Assembly (NCBI GenBank): GCA_015478945.1
Contig: JABUQX010117034.1
Span: forward strand, 12,501 to 22,718
DNA length: 10,218 bases
Source of the DNA: Trachelipus rathkii
Taxonomy: Eukaryota; Arthropoda; Malacostraca; Isopoda; Trachelipodidae
Direction of reading: 5' to 3'
The first letter of the stretch is position 1, and each line of letters opens with the position of its first letter. Shown piece after piece: positions 1 through 8,388 of the stretch. Under the pieces are notes generated by a model, which ran no database searches, was not told the DNA's origin, and worked only from the letters and a program-made list of their open reading frames with translations. The translations under genes were made by a program, and so were the position numbers.

Positions 1-1
1 C

Positions 2-50
2 ATAATAATAATAATAATAATAATAATATAATATATATATATATATATAT
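2..50. repeat. (ATA)n grading into (TA)n microsatellite
   Basis: About nine ATA units (2-29) pass into a pure AT dinucleotide run that ends where the hAT terminal repeat begins. A trinucleotide tract grading into a dinucleotide tract also follows the 3' end of LINE copy B. This one could therefore be the tail of another element lying to the left of the window, but that cannot be seen here. Confidence 0.95.
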
Positions 51-61
51 AGTGATGGGCA
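51..61 (+). repeat. hAT left terminal inverted repeat
   Basis: AGTGATGGGCA is exactly inverted at 3932-3942. It sits directly between a (TA)n tract and the subterminal GTATC palindromes. The outermost C expected for hAT ends is T here (position 50). Confidence 0.8.
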
Positions 62-225
62 GTATCTAGATACATGTATCGGCGATACGTATCGATCGAT
101 ACATTTGTATCGGTTATCGGTATCGCTTACACAATTCCTAAATGTATCGAGTATCGGTATCGCTTTATGCATTTTCTATAGATGTATCGGAAAAAATCGA
201 TAATCGATACTCGATACATTTTCCA
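61..225 (+). repeat. hAT left subterminal array of about 37-bp TATCG repeats
   Basis: TATCGGTATCGCT occurs at 115-127 and 152-164, exactly 37 bp apart. Related TATCGG units begin at 77 and 185, so the spacing is about 33 to 38 bp. The proximal part is a chain of overlapping perfect palindromes sharing the half-site GATAC: GTATCTAGATAC (62-73), GATACATGTATC (69-80), GATACGTATC (84-93) and GTATCGATCGATAC (89-102). Clustered subterminal repeats are known transposase-binding sites in hAT elements, so that role is likely here by analogy. A 28-bp stretch (61-88) recurs in the same orientation at 3787-3814. Confidence 0.85.
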
Positions 226-235
226 AAAAATTTAC

Positions 236-404
<169 letters not shown>

Positions 405-411
405 TTTTCAA

Positions 412-837
412 TGTAAGAGGGGGGGGAGAAGAGACGAGGTAGAGAGAATGGTGGGACAGTATGGATAGAAGATAAAAATATTGAAGGAGAGATGTTGATA
501 GATTTCTGATTAAGGAAGGGAATAAAGATCATGAATGGGTTTTTCCAACAGAGGGACTCAATTCACAAGATATAGATGGAACAATATCACAGAAATTCGA
601 TCAGAGGTCTATTATAGACTATATAATATCTTCTGATAGTAGGCTAATAAGGAATGTGAAAGTGATCCCTGGAGTAACAATTTATATTCGGATCATAGAT
701 TATTGGTAACGGACCTGGAGGTAAAGACAGATAAGTTGCAGAATAAAGAAAAGAGAAATGTGATTAAAATGGAGTCACTGAAGGAGCGTGACAGGAAAAG
801 GGAATATGTTGAAATAATAAGTCAGAGCCTAGTATAA
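412..837 (+). pseudogene. LINE copy A: endonuclease domain, C-terminal half (broken)
   Basis: The apurinic-type endonuclease of a LINE nicks the target DNA to prime reverse transcription. Readable pieces include GEMLIDF-like and IMNGFFQQRD-like segments, then YRWNN in place of the usual Tyr-Thr-Trp motif. Ile-Asp-Tyr follows at 614-622 and Ser-Asp-His at 688-696, both conserved catalytic-site motifs of the family. The two motifs lie in different frames, so at least one small indel separates them. The last piece runs from SDH to a stop at 835-837. The N-terminal half, with the catalytic Asn and Glu, is absent because the copy is 5'-truncated. It cannot encode a working enzyme. Confidence 0.75.
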
Positions 838-1435
838 TTAGAAGGACTCAGAGAGATAGGGGGAGATACAAGAAAAAGTAAAAAGGGCAGCAGAGGAGAC
901 CCTGGGTAAAAGATGGGTAGGAGGATCGAAGAAAAGACACAAGAGGGGTGGACTGAAGAAGTGAAGGAGGCAATAAAGAGAAAAGCAGTATTGATGAGAA
1001 GGTGATTGAAAAATAAAACTACACAGACAAGGGCTCAGTATGAAGGTATGAAATGAATGAAGCAGAGAGAGGAGAGTAAAAGAAAAGGCAGCAAAAAGAG
1101 AGGCGGATGGAATTGGATGTGAGGGCAAAGAAGAAGATTTATAGACTGGCAAAAAACTTATAGAGGAACACAGAGGAAAGTGTGCAATATCAAGGATAAG
1201 CAAGGTGAATTTTTGGTAAGATCAACAGACAAACAGGAGAACGGTTAAATGCGAATGAGCAGGTGGGGATGGGGGAGAAAGCTGAAAGGAGGGAGGTGAG
1301 GAGGGGGAGGAATCACTATGGAGTTGGAGGTGACTCTGAGAGCAATGAAGATGGGGGAAGATGGGATACTCATAGAAGTAATAAATGAGTGCTATGGAGG
1401 AGTGCTAGAGAGAATATGCAGTGGATAAAAAAGTT
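838..1435 (+). pseudogene. LINE copy A: linker and start of reverse transcriptase (broken)
   Basis: The region between endonuclease and RT is recognisable by GWTEEVKEAIKRK near 948-986, which matches the conserved W-(S/T)-E-E-V-K helix of these polyproteins. Other pieces are AKKKIYRLAKN in another frame and IKDKQGEF near 1190-1213. The start of RT is recognised by AMKMGEDGILIEVI near 1340-1385, which corresponds to the K-x-G-x-D-G-(x)n-E-V segment that opens LINE reverse transcriptases. Stops and frame changes are frequent. After about 1430 the sequence jumps to a later part of the RT, so motifs with the polymerase Asp of motif A are missing. The long open frame on the opposite strand here is a by-product of the purine-rich composition. 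Confidence 0.65.
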
Positions 1436-1499
1436 GAGAGAGCCCTGCAGAGTTTGTAATGTATAAGAATAATTAATGTAAGAACGCAGAATATGAGAA

Positions 1500-1905
1500 T
1501 AAGGAATAGTTTGAGGTGAGAACGGGAGTCAACATGGAGAAGCTGATGTTGCCACAAATTTTGTTTGGCAGCATATTTGGATGTAGTGATAAAGAAGAGG
1601 TGAGGAGAGGATATAGGAGGTGGACTGTGATATCCTGGCATGCACTGGAGCAGACGGAGATAGGCTGCTTGAGAGAGGTGGTGACATGTTTTGCTAATGA
1701 GGCTTAGAGAGACCGGTCTAACTGTGAACACATACAGAAGACTGAGATCATGGTGGTTAGTAAGGGAGAAGGAAGGGGAGAGCTGAGAGAGATGTGGAAA
1801 GGACTGAGATAACGATGGTGGATAAATGCAAATACTTGAGTGGAGTATTTGGAAGAGGAGGAGGAAATGCAAGAGATAACAAGTAGGATAGCTCAGTATG
1901 GGAAG
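1500..1905 (+). pseudogene. LINE copy A: late reverse transcriptase fragment (broken)
   Basis: The piece opens with FEVRTGV, corresponding to the F-x-V-x-x-G-V segment just before the QG motif of LINE RTs. The active-site Y/F-A-D-D is not intact. The best candidate is a degenerate VDCDILA reading near 1620-1640. After it come the LREVV, GLTVN and KTEIMVVSK pieces near 1668-1765, which match the region downstream of the active site (G-L-x-x-N followed by K-T/S-x-x-M). They lie in more than one frame. The catalytic centre is lost and no activity is expected. Confidence 0.6.
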
Positions 1906-2420
1906 CTGTAAGAACAGGGTACCCCATACTGAAAGAATAAACAAATGAGTATGGAGGTGAAAGGAAAAGGGTGATATTCGACGATATCTTAACACCGATT
2001 CTACTATATGGGGAAGAGGAGTACGACCACGAGAGAGGATAGTAGAATACAGTCGTCGGAGATGTACGTTTTGAGAGCTATAGCCGGAAATACTAGAGAA
2101 AGGAGTCAGACAAAACTTAAGAATAAGGGAGGAGGTTGGAGTGAAGGCTATATTAAACAAGATGGATGCAGCCCAGATTGAGGTGGGTGGGACACCTGGA
2201 GAGGTTGCAGGAGGAGAGAGCAAAAGGAGATGGGAGTGGAGACAGTAGGTAGCAAGACCAGGGCTGAAGACTTAGGAAAAGATGGGAAAGCTCGGTGAAG
2301 AATGCACGAGAAGCCATGGAATGCTGTGTCGATGCGGGAGCTGAGAAGAGAGGGAGTCCTGGAGGGGATAAAGGAAGATGGAGAAAGGCTACAGATTCTT
2401 GACCTTCCCTGGGACAGATT
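1906..2420 (+). pseudogene. LINE copy A: post-RT and C-terminal region (broken)
   Basis: Frame-scattered pieces include GYPILKE, VIFDDILTPILLYGEE near 1970-2020 (the conserved I-L-T-P-x-L-L-Y-G-x-E segment after the RT thumb), YVLRAIAGNTRERS near 2061-2105 and REEVGVKAIL near 2130-2155. Next are KRRWEW-like residues and a last open segment from 2302 to about 2420 containing MHEKPWNAVSMRELRREGV. The order matches the C-terminus of endonuclease-RT LINEs of the RTE/CR1 type. The coding remnant runs directly into TATATA repeats with no obvious poly(A). Confidence 0.65.
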
Positions 2421-2570
2421 ATCTATATATGTATATATATATATAATAATATATGTAACCATATATATATGCATAATAATATACTTCTATCTATAATATA
2501 TATAATAATAATATGTAATATAATATATATATGTAATAATAATATATAAATAATAATATTTAATAATAGC

Positions 2571-2621
<51 letters not shown>

Positions 2622-2729
2622 TATATATAATAATAATAATATATAATAATAACAATATATATATATATCATATTTATAATAATAATAATAATATTAATAT
2701 ATATTTAACATAATATATCATATATCGGT
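2421..2729. repeat. Mixed (TA)n and (TAA)n low-complexity block
   Basis: Irregular TA, ATA and TAA runs, including about 17 TAA/ATA units near 2571-2621, directly follow the 3' end of LINE copy A. No coding potential is seen. The Ile/Tyr-only frames on either strand are artefacts. The block may have grown from the LINE's short A/T-rich 3' tail. Confidence 0.95.
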
Positions 2730-2803
2730 AACAAATTTACAGAACTGCTTTAACAAACTCCACGGTTTATTTGAAATGGGTAGATATAATTGACTCCCTT
2801 ATT

Positions 2804-2845
2804 GGGTTTCCCGAACCCGCACCCTCGCATATAACTGCGAGGGTG
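2804..2845. other. Two adjacent GC-rich inverted repeats
   Basis: GGGTT-TCCCG-AACCC (2804-2818, 5-bp stem) is followed immediately by a 10-bp perfect stem, CACCCTCGCA (2820-2829) pairing with TGCGAGGGTG (2836-2845) around the loop TATAAC. This is the most GC-rich spot between 2421 and 4500 and lies just upstream of the readable transposase remnant. It does not match a tRNA or the end of a Helitron that can be recognised (no CTRR follows the hairpin). Its function is unknown. Confidence 0.75.
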
Positions 2846-2876
2846 GGTCAAAATGATGTTCTTATATCTCTCTTTA

Positions 2877-2921
2877 TGTATATATATATGCATATATATA
2901 TATATATATATGTATATATAT
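2877..2921. repeat. Short (TA)n tract
   Basis: TA repeats with small interruptions (a GC near 2890 and a G at 2912) lie immediately upstream of the first recognisable transposase residues, so they interrupt or border the pseudogene. Confidence 0.95.
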
Positions 2922-3576
2922 GGCCTGAACTCGATTGTTTCTATTGAGCTTTGTTGATAACTCTCTTCTAGCAGTTGATAAAAAAAATTAATTGCCTTAA
3001 TAATGAGCTCCTTCAGTATTGTCAGCCACTTCTGAACCATTTCAAAGGGTTTTTCAAATAGGTTTCAGAAGTTTCTCAATCTGGATATATGCCATGAAAC
3101 TAAGCTAGCAATATTAGCTTCTGTGTCAAGTCCAAGATTTAAGTTAAAGTGGCTATCAATTCAATTAACAGTGACATCAAAACTACTGCAATGACGAAAG
3201 GAGTCCAAGAAATGCTGGTGAATTCTATAAAGGCCCTCCAAGAAAATATGCAGTTTCTGAAAGTAGTGCCGATGACTTTTTTGATTTTTTGATTATGAAA
3301 TATCAAATGGCTCTACTACGACTACAAGCGAAGATTTGATGGAAATGGAGGTTCTCAAATATTTTGCCGAATAAAAATCTTCACTGGAATCTCTACGTCA
3401 TTTTCCTCGTGTTTTGCAGTTTTTCTTTTTTAAATACAACACCCCACTACCATCATCAGCACCAGTAGAAAGACTCATCAGTTTGGCAGGTCATTTTCAT
3501 TCTCTCTGACCAAATGTTTAACAGTTTGGTATTTTTAAAAGGAAATTCAGTGTATGATGAAAATCAGGTTTCCTAA
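2921..3576 (+). pseudogene. hAT transposase, C-terminal part (broken)
   Basis: hAT transposases are RNase H-fold enzymes that cut and paste their element. Their C-terminus carries a dimerisation domain. Recognisable pieces in order are ELDCFY-(stop)-ALL near 2927-2955 and NNELLQYCQPLL near 2997-3033. NRFQKFL follows near 3057-3077, then LASVSSPRFKLKW at 3114-3152, matching the hAT 'LA-x-x-x-x-P-R/K-FK-L-x-W' segment. SADDFFDF-like residues come near 3260-3285 and MEVLKYF near 3341-3365. The signature is YNTPLPSSAPVERLISLAG (about 3435-3490), the hAT dimerisation motif. The C-terminal [10 protein letters not shown] follows, with a stop at 3574-3576. Several stops and at least three frame changes separate the pieces. 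The BED-finger and catalytic RNase H segments are not recognisable upstream, where LINE copy A and microsatellites now lie. The stop is about 370 bp from the right terminal repeat, a normal distance for such elements. Confidence 0.85.
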
Positions 3577-3616
3577 TCTTTTTAGCATCTCATCATTTTC
3601 TCTTACAATTGTAGAT

Positions 3617-3758
<142 letters not shown>

Positions 3759-3786
3759 ATGTGTATTTTGCAATCTTTAGTTTTAA

Positions 3787-3931
3787 AGTATCTAGATACA
3801 TGTATCGGCGATACATGTATCGTTATCGGTATCGCTAAAGAAGGTAAGCAAGTATCGGTGTATCGGTATCGCTAAAGTAAATTTTTGTGTATCGATGTAT
3901 CGGTATCGCTTAAGCAAATTTTTTGTATCGA

Positions 3932-3933
<2 letters not shown>
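3787..3933 (+). repeat. hAT right subterminal array of 37-bp TATCG repeats
   Basis: TATCGGTATCGCT occurs at 3824-3836, 3861-3873 and 3898-3910, with exact 37-bp spacing, and the last unit (36 bp) runs into the terminal repeat. The proximal segment 3787-3814 is a 28-bp identical copy of 61-88 at the left end. All units are in the same orientation as those at the left end, not inverted. Likely transposase-binding sites by analogy with other hAT elements. Confidence 0.88.
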
Positions 3934-4093
<160 letters not shown>

Positions 4094-4827
4094 TCAGCGA
4101 CTTATATTTGATACTATTTATTCCTATGTTAGAGAAGTAAACGAAATTGGAAAGAATTACTATCTGTGAATTGTATTGTAGCATTAAGAAATACGTAAGA
4201 ATATTAACTATAAGGAATTGATATTTCTAATAAATGTTGATATCATTTTGAGGAGGAACTTTATTGATGAGTGCTAAATTGATGCAAGTTTAATCAGTAA
4301 ACTTTGAAATCTCGATGCGAGTATTTTGTTTCTTCCCTGAATGCGTCTGCTTCCCCTGTTGCACAAGCATTTTATATAGCAACCATATTCAAAGACGGAA
4401 TCTGAAAGTAAGTAATATACAAGTGAATTGGAGTCTGCGGTGAAGTAGAAGGCATTCATTGGGAATTGAACACGGTGAAATAAAAAACAAGATCAGCAAT
4501 TTTTAATATGTGTGCTGGCGGCCGTATGGAATTTTGAAGTTCGGCATCAGCATTCTCTTTAAAGGATTATATCATCGATCAACAAAATTTTTTCTTCGTC
4601 GACATTGGAAGTCGATAGATTTTCTCTCTTCATCGATTTTGCATCATTTTGCGGAATCATTTTGCTTGGAAAAGTGGATGATCTAATATATGGTATTTAA
4701 AAACTAGTAAGGTATATGTAAGTAATTTCTGAGGAGGGATTGGAGGTAGCGGTTTACATTTATTTATTATATAAAATTTGTAAAATAATTTATCCATTCA
4801 GTGTAGTTTATGTCTTCAAATATAATA

Positions 4828-4846
4828 CGCAACATAGCCTGTTGCG
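4828..4846. other. Small hairpin
   Basis: CGCAACA (4828-4834) and TGTTGCG (4840-4846) form a perfect 7-bp stem around TAGCC. It is isolated in AT-rich DNA with no recognised RNA family. Chance is possible. Confidence 0.5.
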
Positions 4847-4890
4847 CATATAAAATTTCCACAATTTCTATTGACTTCGGCATTAAGCTG

Positions 4891-4898
4891 TGACGTCA
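4891..4898. promoter_or_regulatory. CRE-like palindrome TGACGTCA
   Basis: An exact match to the full cAMP-response element, the site of CREB/ATF bZIP proteins in animals. It lies 116 bp upstream of a TATA-like box (5014-5020) and about 470 bp upstream of the first LINE B codon. A single 8-bp site can occur by chance, and no transcript is known from the sequence alone. Confidence 0.3.
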
Positions 4899-5013
4899 TT
4901 TACTGTTATTAGCTGGCCTTTTTCTTTGCTGTGAAAAGGTTCGTATTATATATCTTTTGGGCTTCAATTTATCAATATCGCCTTGAACCATTGTTTTCAA
5001 ATATTTTGTCTGC

Positions 5014-5020
5014 TATATAA
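5014..5020 (+). promoter_or_regulatory. TATA-like box
   Basis: TATATAA followed by GG fits the TATA-box consensus and stands outside the microsatellites. Coupled with the upstream CRE-like site it could form a plus-strand promoter reading into LINE B. In DNA this AT-rich the evidence is weak. Confidence 0.25.
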
Positions 5021-5152
5021 GGAAAACAAAGTCTATTGTGAAGAAGATTTTATTAAATAGTTTAATAAAGATTTTTAGATAAATAAGGTTTTAAGGGGTG
5101 AAAAATTTTTTTTTAAAGAAAAAGAAGGAAATTTAGAGTGTAGGTTTTAACC

Positions 5153-5200
5153 TTTTATAATTTTATACTTTTATACTTTTACATTTTTATATTTTTATAT
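5153..5200. repeat. 8-bp tandem repeat, six units of TTTTAYNN
   Basis: Six consecutive 8-bp units: TTTTATAA, TTTTATAC, TTTTATAC, TTTTACAT, TTTTATAT and TTTTATAT. It lies about 50 bp upstream of the composition change that marks the probable start of LINE B. Confidence 0.85.
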
Positions 5201-5247
5201 TGTTTTATATCATCATTATAACCTGTGTATATATTGTTATTATTGTG

Positions 5248-5357
5248 GGTGTTTTTGGGGAGCGGGGTGGTGGCCTTAGGTGTTGGGAAGTGCCTAGGGT
5301 GGGGAGTCCCATAAAACGTGCAGCCTGGGTGAAAATAGATATAGAAGAAGGGAAAAG
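5248..5357 (+). other. LINE copy B 5' leader
   Basis: An abrupt G-rich stretch (around 5247-5340) follows AT-rich DNA and leads into the first ATG at 5358. No open frame is seen. It probably represents the 5' untranslated region. The segment GGGAAGTGCCTAG near 5285-5297 has a near match in inverted orientation in the island at 8592-8605. Confidence 0.5.
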
Positions 5358-6306
5358 ATGGGGAGGAGAGAGGTAATAAGGGTGGGATGTATGAACGTGA
5401 GAGGGGTAAACGAAGATTTGAAGAGAGAGGAAGTGGGGTTAATGTTTGAAGAAAAAAGGTTGGATGTGTTAGGGCTAACTGAAACTAAGCTGAAGGAAAG
5501 AGGGAGATGGATTTTGGAAAATACAAGGGTATGATTCAGGGGTGAACCAGAGAGTGAGGGGGCAGGGAAAGGGGTGGGAATAGTATGAAGGAAAGAGGTG
5601 TGGGAATAAGGTAAGGTTTGTGTAACCAGGTGGTTTCAAGATAATGTTTGGGTGAAAGTGAAATTCGGAGGGGGAACTGGGTGGGTTTTTATATGTGGCA
5701 ATATGCACCCAGTAATGGAGGCGAGGGAGGAGGAGAGAGAAGATTTTGGAATGAGCTGAGTGAGTGTTGGGAAAGTTTTGGGGATAAATGAATAAAATCT
5801 GGTCTATTGGAGATTTAAATGCAGGAGTTGGGAAGGGAGGGGGTGGAAGAATAAATAGACCATTTGGGGCAGGGGAGAGGAATGTTAATGGAGAAAGTCT
5901 GTTAGAGTTGTGTGTTGAAAAAAGAATGATAGTGGGGAATACTTGGTTCAAAAAAAGTGAAAATCATAAGTATACATGGAAGAGTGAGATAACGGGGGGA
6001 GGGCGGTACTGGATTATGTTGTGTGTAAATTGGAAAGATAGGGCAAGATTGCTAGATGTACCAATGTACTTTAGAGGGGCGGGGAGGGGGATATCGGATC
6101 ACTATTTGGTGGTTGCAAGGCTAAGGGTGGGAGGAGAGGTGATGATTAGGGAAAGGGGAGAAAAGAGGAGAGTGGAGGTGATAAAGGTGGAAAAATTGGA
6201 GGAGATAGTGTGCAAGAGGGAGTTTAGGAGAGGTATGGAGGATAGGTGGGAGAGACGTGAGAGGGACAGGAATTGGGGAGGTGGAGGGGGAATGGACGAG
6301 ATTTAA
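5358..6306 (+). pseudogene. LINE copy B: APE-type endonuclease domain (broken)
   Basis: This domain nicks chromosomal DNA to prime reverse transcription. The first frame (5358-5534, 58 residues) carries MNVRG with the catalytic Asn at 5394-5396 and LTETKL with the metal-binding Glu at 5481-5483, then stops. A middle piece, FWNELSECWESFG, near 5735-5785 lies in another frame. The main piece (5788-6306) has GDLNAGVG (Asp and Asn near 5812-5820), RNVNGESLLE, NTWF, YTW and SDH at 6094-6102. The expected Asp-Tyr motif reads RYWIMLC in this frame, but LDYVV is present in another frame at 6009-6023, so a pair of small indels has moved the catalytic Asp out of frame. The start at 5358 is chosen because it gives the normal family N-terminus, a basic residue run before the MNVRG motif. 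Confidence 0.85.
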
Positions 6307-6728
6307 GGAGGCAGTATGTGAAGAGGCTAGAAGGGTATGTGGAGTAAAAAGGGTGGGTGCAAGCAGAAGGAAAGGGAGTGAATGGTGGAGTGAGGAGGTG
6401 AAGGAGGTGGTGAAAAGGAAAAAGGAGGCTTATGTGAAATGGTTAGGAAGTAGGAGAGAGGAAAGCTGGGAGGAATATAGAGGGTTTAGGTGGAAGCAAA
6501 GAGGGCGGTGGAGAGGGCGAAGAGAAGAGCAAAAGATGAGTGGTGTAGAAAGGTGACGGAAAATTTTGAATCAGGGAGTAAGATGTTTCTGGAAAGAAGT
6601 AAATAAAAAAGGAAGAAGAGGAGGGTTTGGGGGAGAGGATTAAGGGAGGAGTGGGAGTGGATGGATAGGAGGAGAGGATAAGGTGAGGAAGAGGTGGGGG
6701 GAGTATTTTAAGTGGATTATTAAATGAG
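6291..6728 (+). pseudogene. LINE copy B: endonuclease/RT linker (frameshifted)
   Basis: A lysine/arginine-rich helical linker precedes the RT. EWWSEEVKEVVKRKKEAYVKWL (split across 6379-6444) is the conserved W-W-S-E-E-V-K segment of this LINE group and is shared in weaker form with copy A. After about 6490 the reading moves to another frame (VEAKRAVERAKRRAKDEW, then VTENFESGSK) and stops at about 6605. A third frame gives FWKEVNKK near 6588-6611, then KVRKRWGEYFKW near 6683-6716, the usual segment just before RT. Three frame changes in about 200 bp make this the most damaged part of copy B. Confidence 0.75.
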
Positions 6729-7425
6729 GTGGGTGGGGGAGGGGAGGAAGATTTGCAAGAGGTGGAGGATGGGCGAATGAATTTTGGGGAAGGAGGGGAG
6801 GATGAAATACAAATGGAGGAAATTATTAGGGCCTTGAGTAAGGAAAAAGAAAGGAAGTCCGCAAGGTATGATGGTGTGAGAATGGAAATGTTACAGAAGG
6901 GGGGTATGGGTGGAGGAGTGGCCTGTACTAGGTTATATAATTATGTTGGAGGAGTTGCGTGTGGGTAACCGCAGGATTGGGGAGGATGGGGTGTTTTGGT
7001 TCCCCTGTATAAGGGGAAAGGGGATAGGATGGAATGTGGGAATTATAGAGGTATATGTCTTCTAAGTGTGGTAGGGAAAGTGTATGGTAGAATACTGATT
7101 GAGAGAGTGAGAGGGTTAACGGAGGGAAGAATGGGGGAAGAACAAGGAGGATTTAGGGAGGGAAGAGGGTGTGTGGACCAAGTGTTTACATTAAAGATGC
7201 TGGTGGAGAAAAGTATAGAGAGGAAAGGGAAAGTGTATGGGTGTTTTTTAGATTTAGAGAAAGCATATGATAGAGTGAAGAGGGGTGAATTGTGGAGGGT
7301 TTTGGAGGAAAATGGAGTGGGGGGTAAATTAGGTAAAGGTATTAGGGCATTTTATAGGAATAGTAGAATGTGTGTGAGAGTGTTAGGAGGGGAGAGTGAG
7401 ATGTTTGGGGTGGTGAGAGGTTCTG
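6729..7425 (+). pseudogene. LINE copy B: reverse transcriptase, fingers and motif A (one stop)
   Basis: The RT copies element RNA into DNA at the nicked target. One frame, interrupted only by a TAA at 6966-6968, carries the ordered RT landmarks. EEIIRALSKEKERKSARYDGVRMEML lies near 6810-6893 (split here; the key residues are the K-x-x-x-x-x-YDG-V). The stop is followed by DWG, then VPLYKGKGD near 6999-7025, NYRGICLLSVVGK near 7041-7079, EEQGGFREGRGCVDQVF near 7137-7188 and FLDLEKAYDRV near 7245-7277. The last includes the first polymerase Asp of motif A at 7251-7253. RVLGGES and the FGVVRG segment follow. The open frame formally runs on to 7532, but from about 7420 the true coding passes to the next frame. 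Confidence 0.9.
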
Positions 7426-8046
7426 AGGCAGGGGTGTGTAATGTCGCCATGGCTTTTCAATTTGTTTATGGAGAGTGTTTGCAGAGGAATGGTGAGGGAA
7501 GGGAGGGGGGTGGAACTGACAAATGGGAATGATAGAAGGGAAGTGAACATGATACTGTTTGCGGATGATACTGCCCTAGTGGCGAAGAACGCGGAAGGGT
7601 TGAGGTTTTTGGTGGGGGAGTTTGAGAGAATGTGCGGACAAAAGGGGCTTAAAATAAATCCTGGTAAGAGTAAAGTGTTAGTGTTTGAGGAGGAGGAAAG
7701 TGAGGAGGGGGAAGGGTTAGAGGTTCGAGTGGGGGGTGTAGTTTTGGAAGAAGTAAAGATTTTTAGATATTTAGGGATGGATTTGGGTAAGGGGGGAGGG
7801 ATGAAAGAGGAGATAGAACATAGAGTAGGAGAAGGAAGGAGAGCTTTGAGTGGTCTGAGAGAGAAGTATGGAAAGGGGGGGATTTATCACAGAAAGTTAA
7901 CATCAGCTAATGTTGAAAAAAATTTGTTGGTACCAGCGGGTGTTGTACAGGGTGGTGAAAACGTGGGGGTTGGAATGCCACGGTCCAGGAAGAAGTTGGA
8001 AGTATTTGAGATGAAGGGGTTGAGTGAGAACGGTTTGTGGGATTAG
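7426..8046 (+). pseudogene. LINE copy B: reverse transcriptase, active site and thumb
   Basis: In this frame RQGCVMSPWLFNLFME begins at 7426 (the conserved R-Q-G-x-x-x-S-P-x-L-F-N motif B). It directly continues the upstream frame after a one-base shift near 7419-7428. The catalytic FADD is at 7558-7569, within LFADDTALVA. EFERMCGQKGLKINPGKSK near 7618-7674 and FRYLGMDLGKGGG near 7761-7800 follow, all standard late-RT landmarks. The polymerase Asp residues are intact. Towards the end LLVP is followed by GGENVGVG and KKLEVFEMKGL, the post-RT region. The frame ends at 8046, with overlap into the next frame from 8024. Confidence 0.9.
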
Positions 8047-8350
8047 TAGAAGGGAGAGGATCAGGAATAGGGTGGTGAGGGAGAGATGTGATTGGAGGAA
8101 TGGGTTGGTGGGAAGAGCGGAGAAGGGAATGTTAAGATGGTATGGGCATTTGGTGAGAATGGAGGAACAGAGAGTGGTTAGGAGAGTATGGGAGGCGGAG
8201 GGGATAGGAAGGAGAGGAAGGGGGAGACCAAGAAGGAGGTGGATGGACGGAATAAAGGAGATGCTGGAGGAGGGAGGGATGAGGGAGGAAGAGGGTAGGG
8301 TGTTGGCGGGGGATAGAGTGGGGTGGAGGAGGTGGGTGAGGGCGAGATGA
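8024..8350 (+). pseudogene. LINE copy B: C-terminal domain
   Basis: After another one-base frame change the polyprotein continues as VCGISRRERIRN, RWYGHLVRM near 8135-8161, GRGRPRRRWMDGIKEML near 8214-8265, and ends AGDRVGWRRWVRAR with TGA at 8348-8350. The G-R-P-x-x-R-W-x-D segment and the terminal D-R-x-x-W are typical of RTE/CR1-like LINE C-termini and rich in Arg, consistent with nucleic-acid contact. This is the natural end of the polyprotein. Confidence 0.88.
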
Positions 8351-8388
8351 GGGGGGGTGTGAGTGGGAGAGGCTGTACGTACCACTAC

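Noticed and set aside
61..225. CRISPR-like array
   Set aside because: The repeats are only 13 bp exact with variable flanks that are themselves related, in animal DNA and bounded by transposon termini.
838..1203. 121-codon minus-strand open frame
   Set aside because: It is antisense to the LINE A linker, with the same low-complexity Ser/Pro/Phe composition and no motif.
1405..2223. 272-codon open frame on the minus strand
   Set aside because: It is antisense to the purine-rich LINE copy A. The Ser/Leu/Pro/His-rich peptide is the usual by-product of such composition, and the plus strand carries recognisable LINE motifs.
2804..2845. tRNA or Helitron end
   Set aside because: There are no A and B boxes or cloverleaf, and no CTRR end follows the hairpin at the expected distance.
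2750..3040. 96-codon minus-strand open frame
   Set aside because: It spans a TA tract and is antisense to the hAT transposase remnant, which gives a better explanation on the plus strand.
4274..4459. 61-codon minus-strand open frame in the gene-free interval
   Set aside because: It is short, has no motif, and no promoter or splice context could be supported.
5475..5951. 158-codon minus-strand open frame
   Set aside because: It is antisense to the LINE B endonuclease, whose motifs are clear on the plus strand.
5358..8350. Retrovirus or LTR element
   Set aside because: There are no LTRs, protease, integrase or RNase H. The N-terminal APE-type endonuclease and FADD reverse transcriptase identify a non-LTR element.
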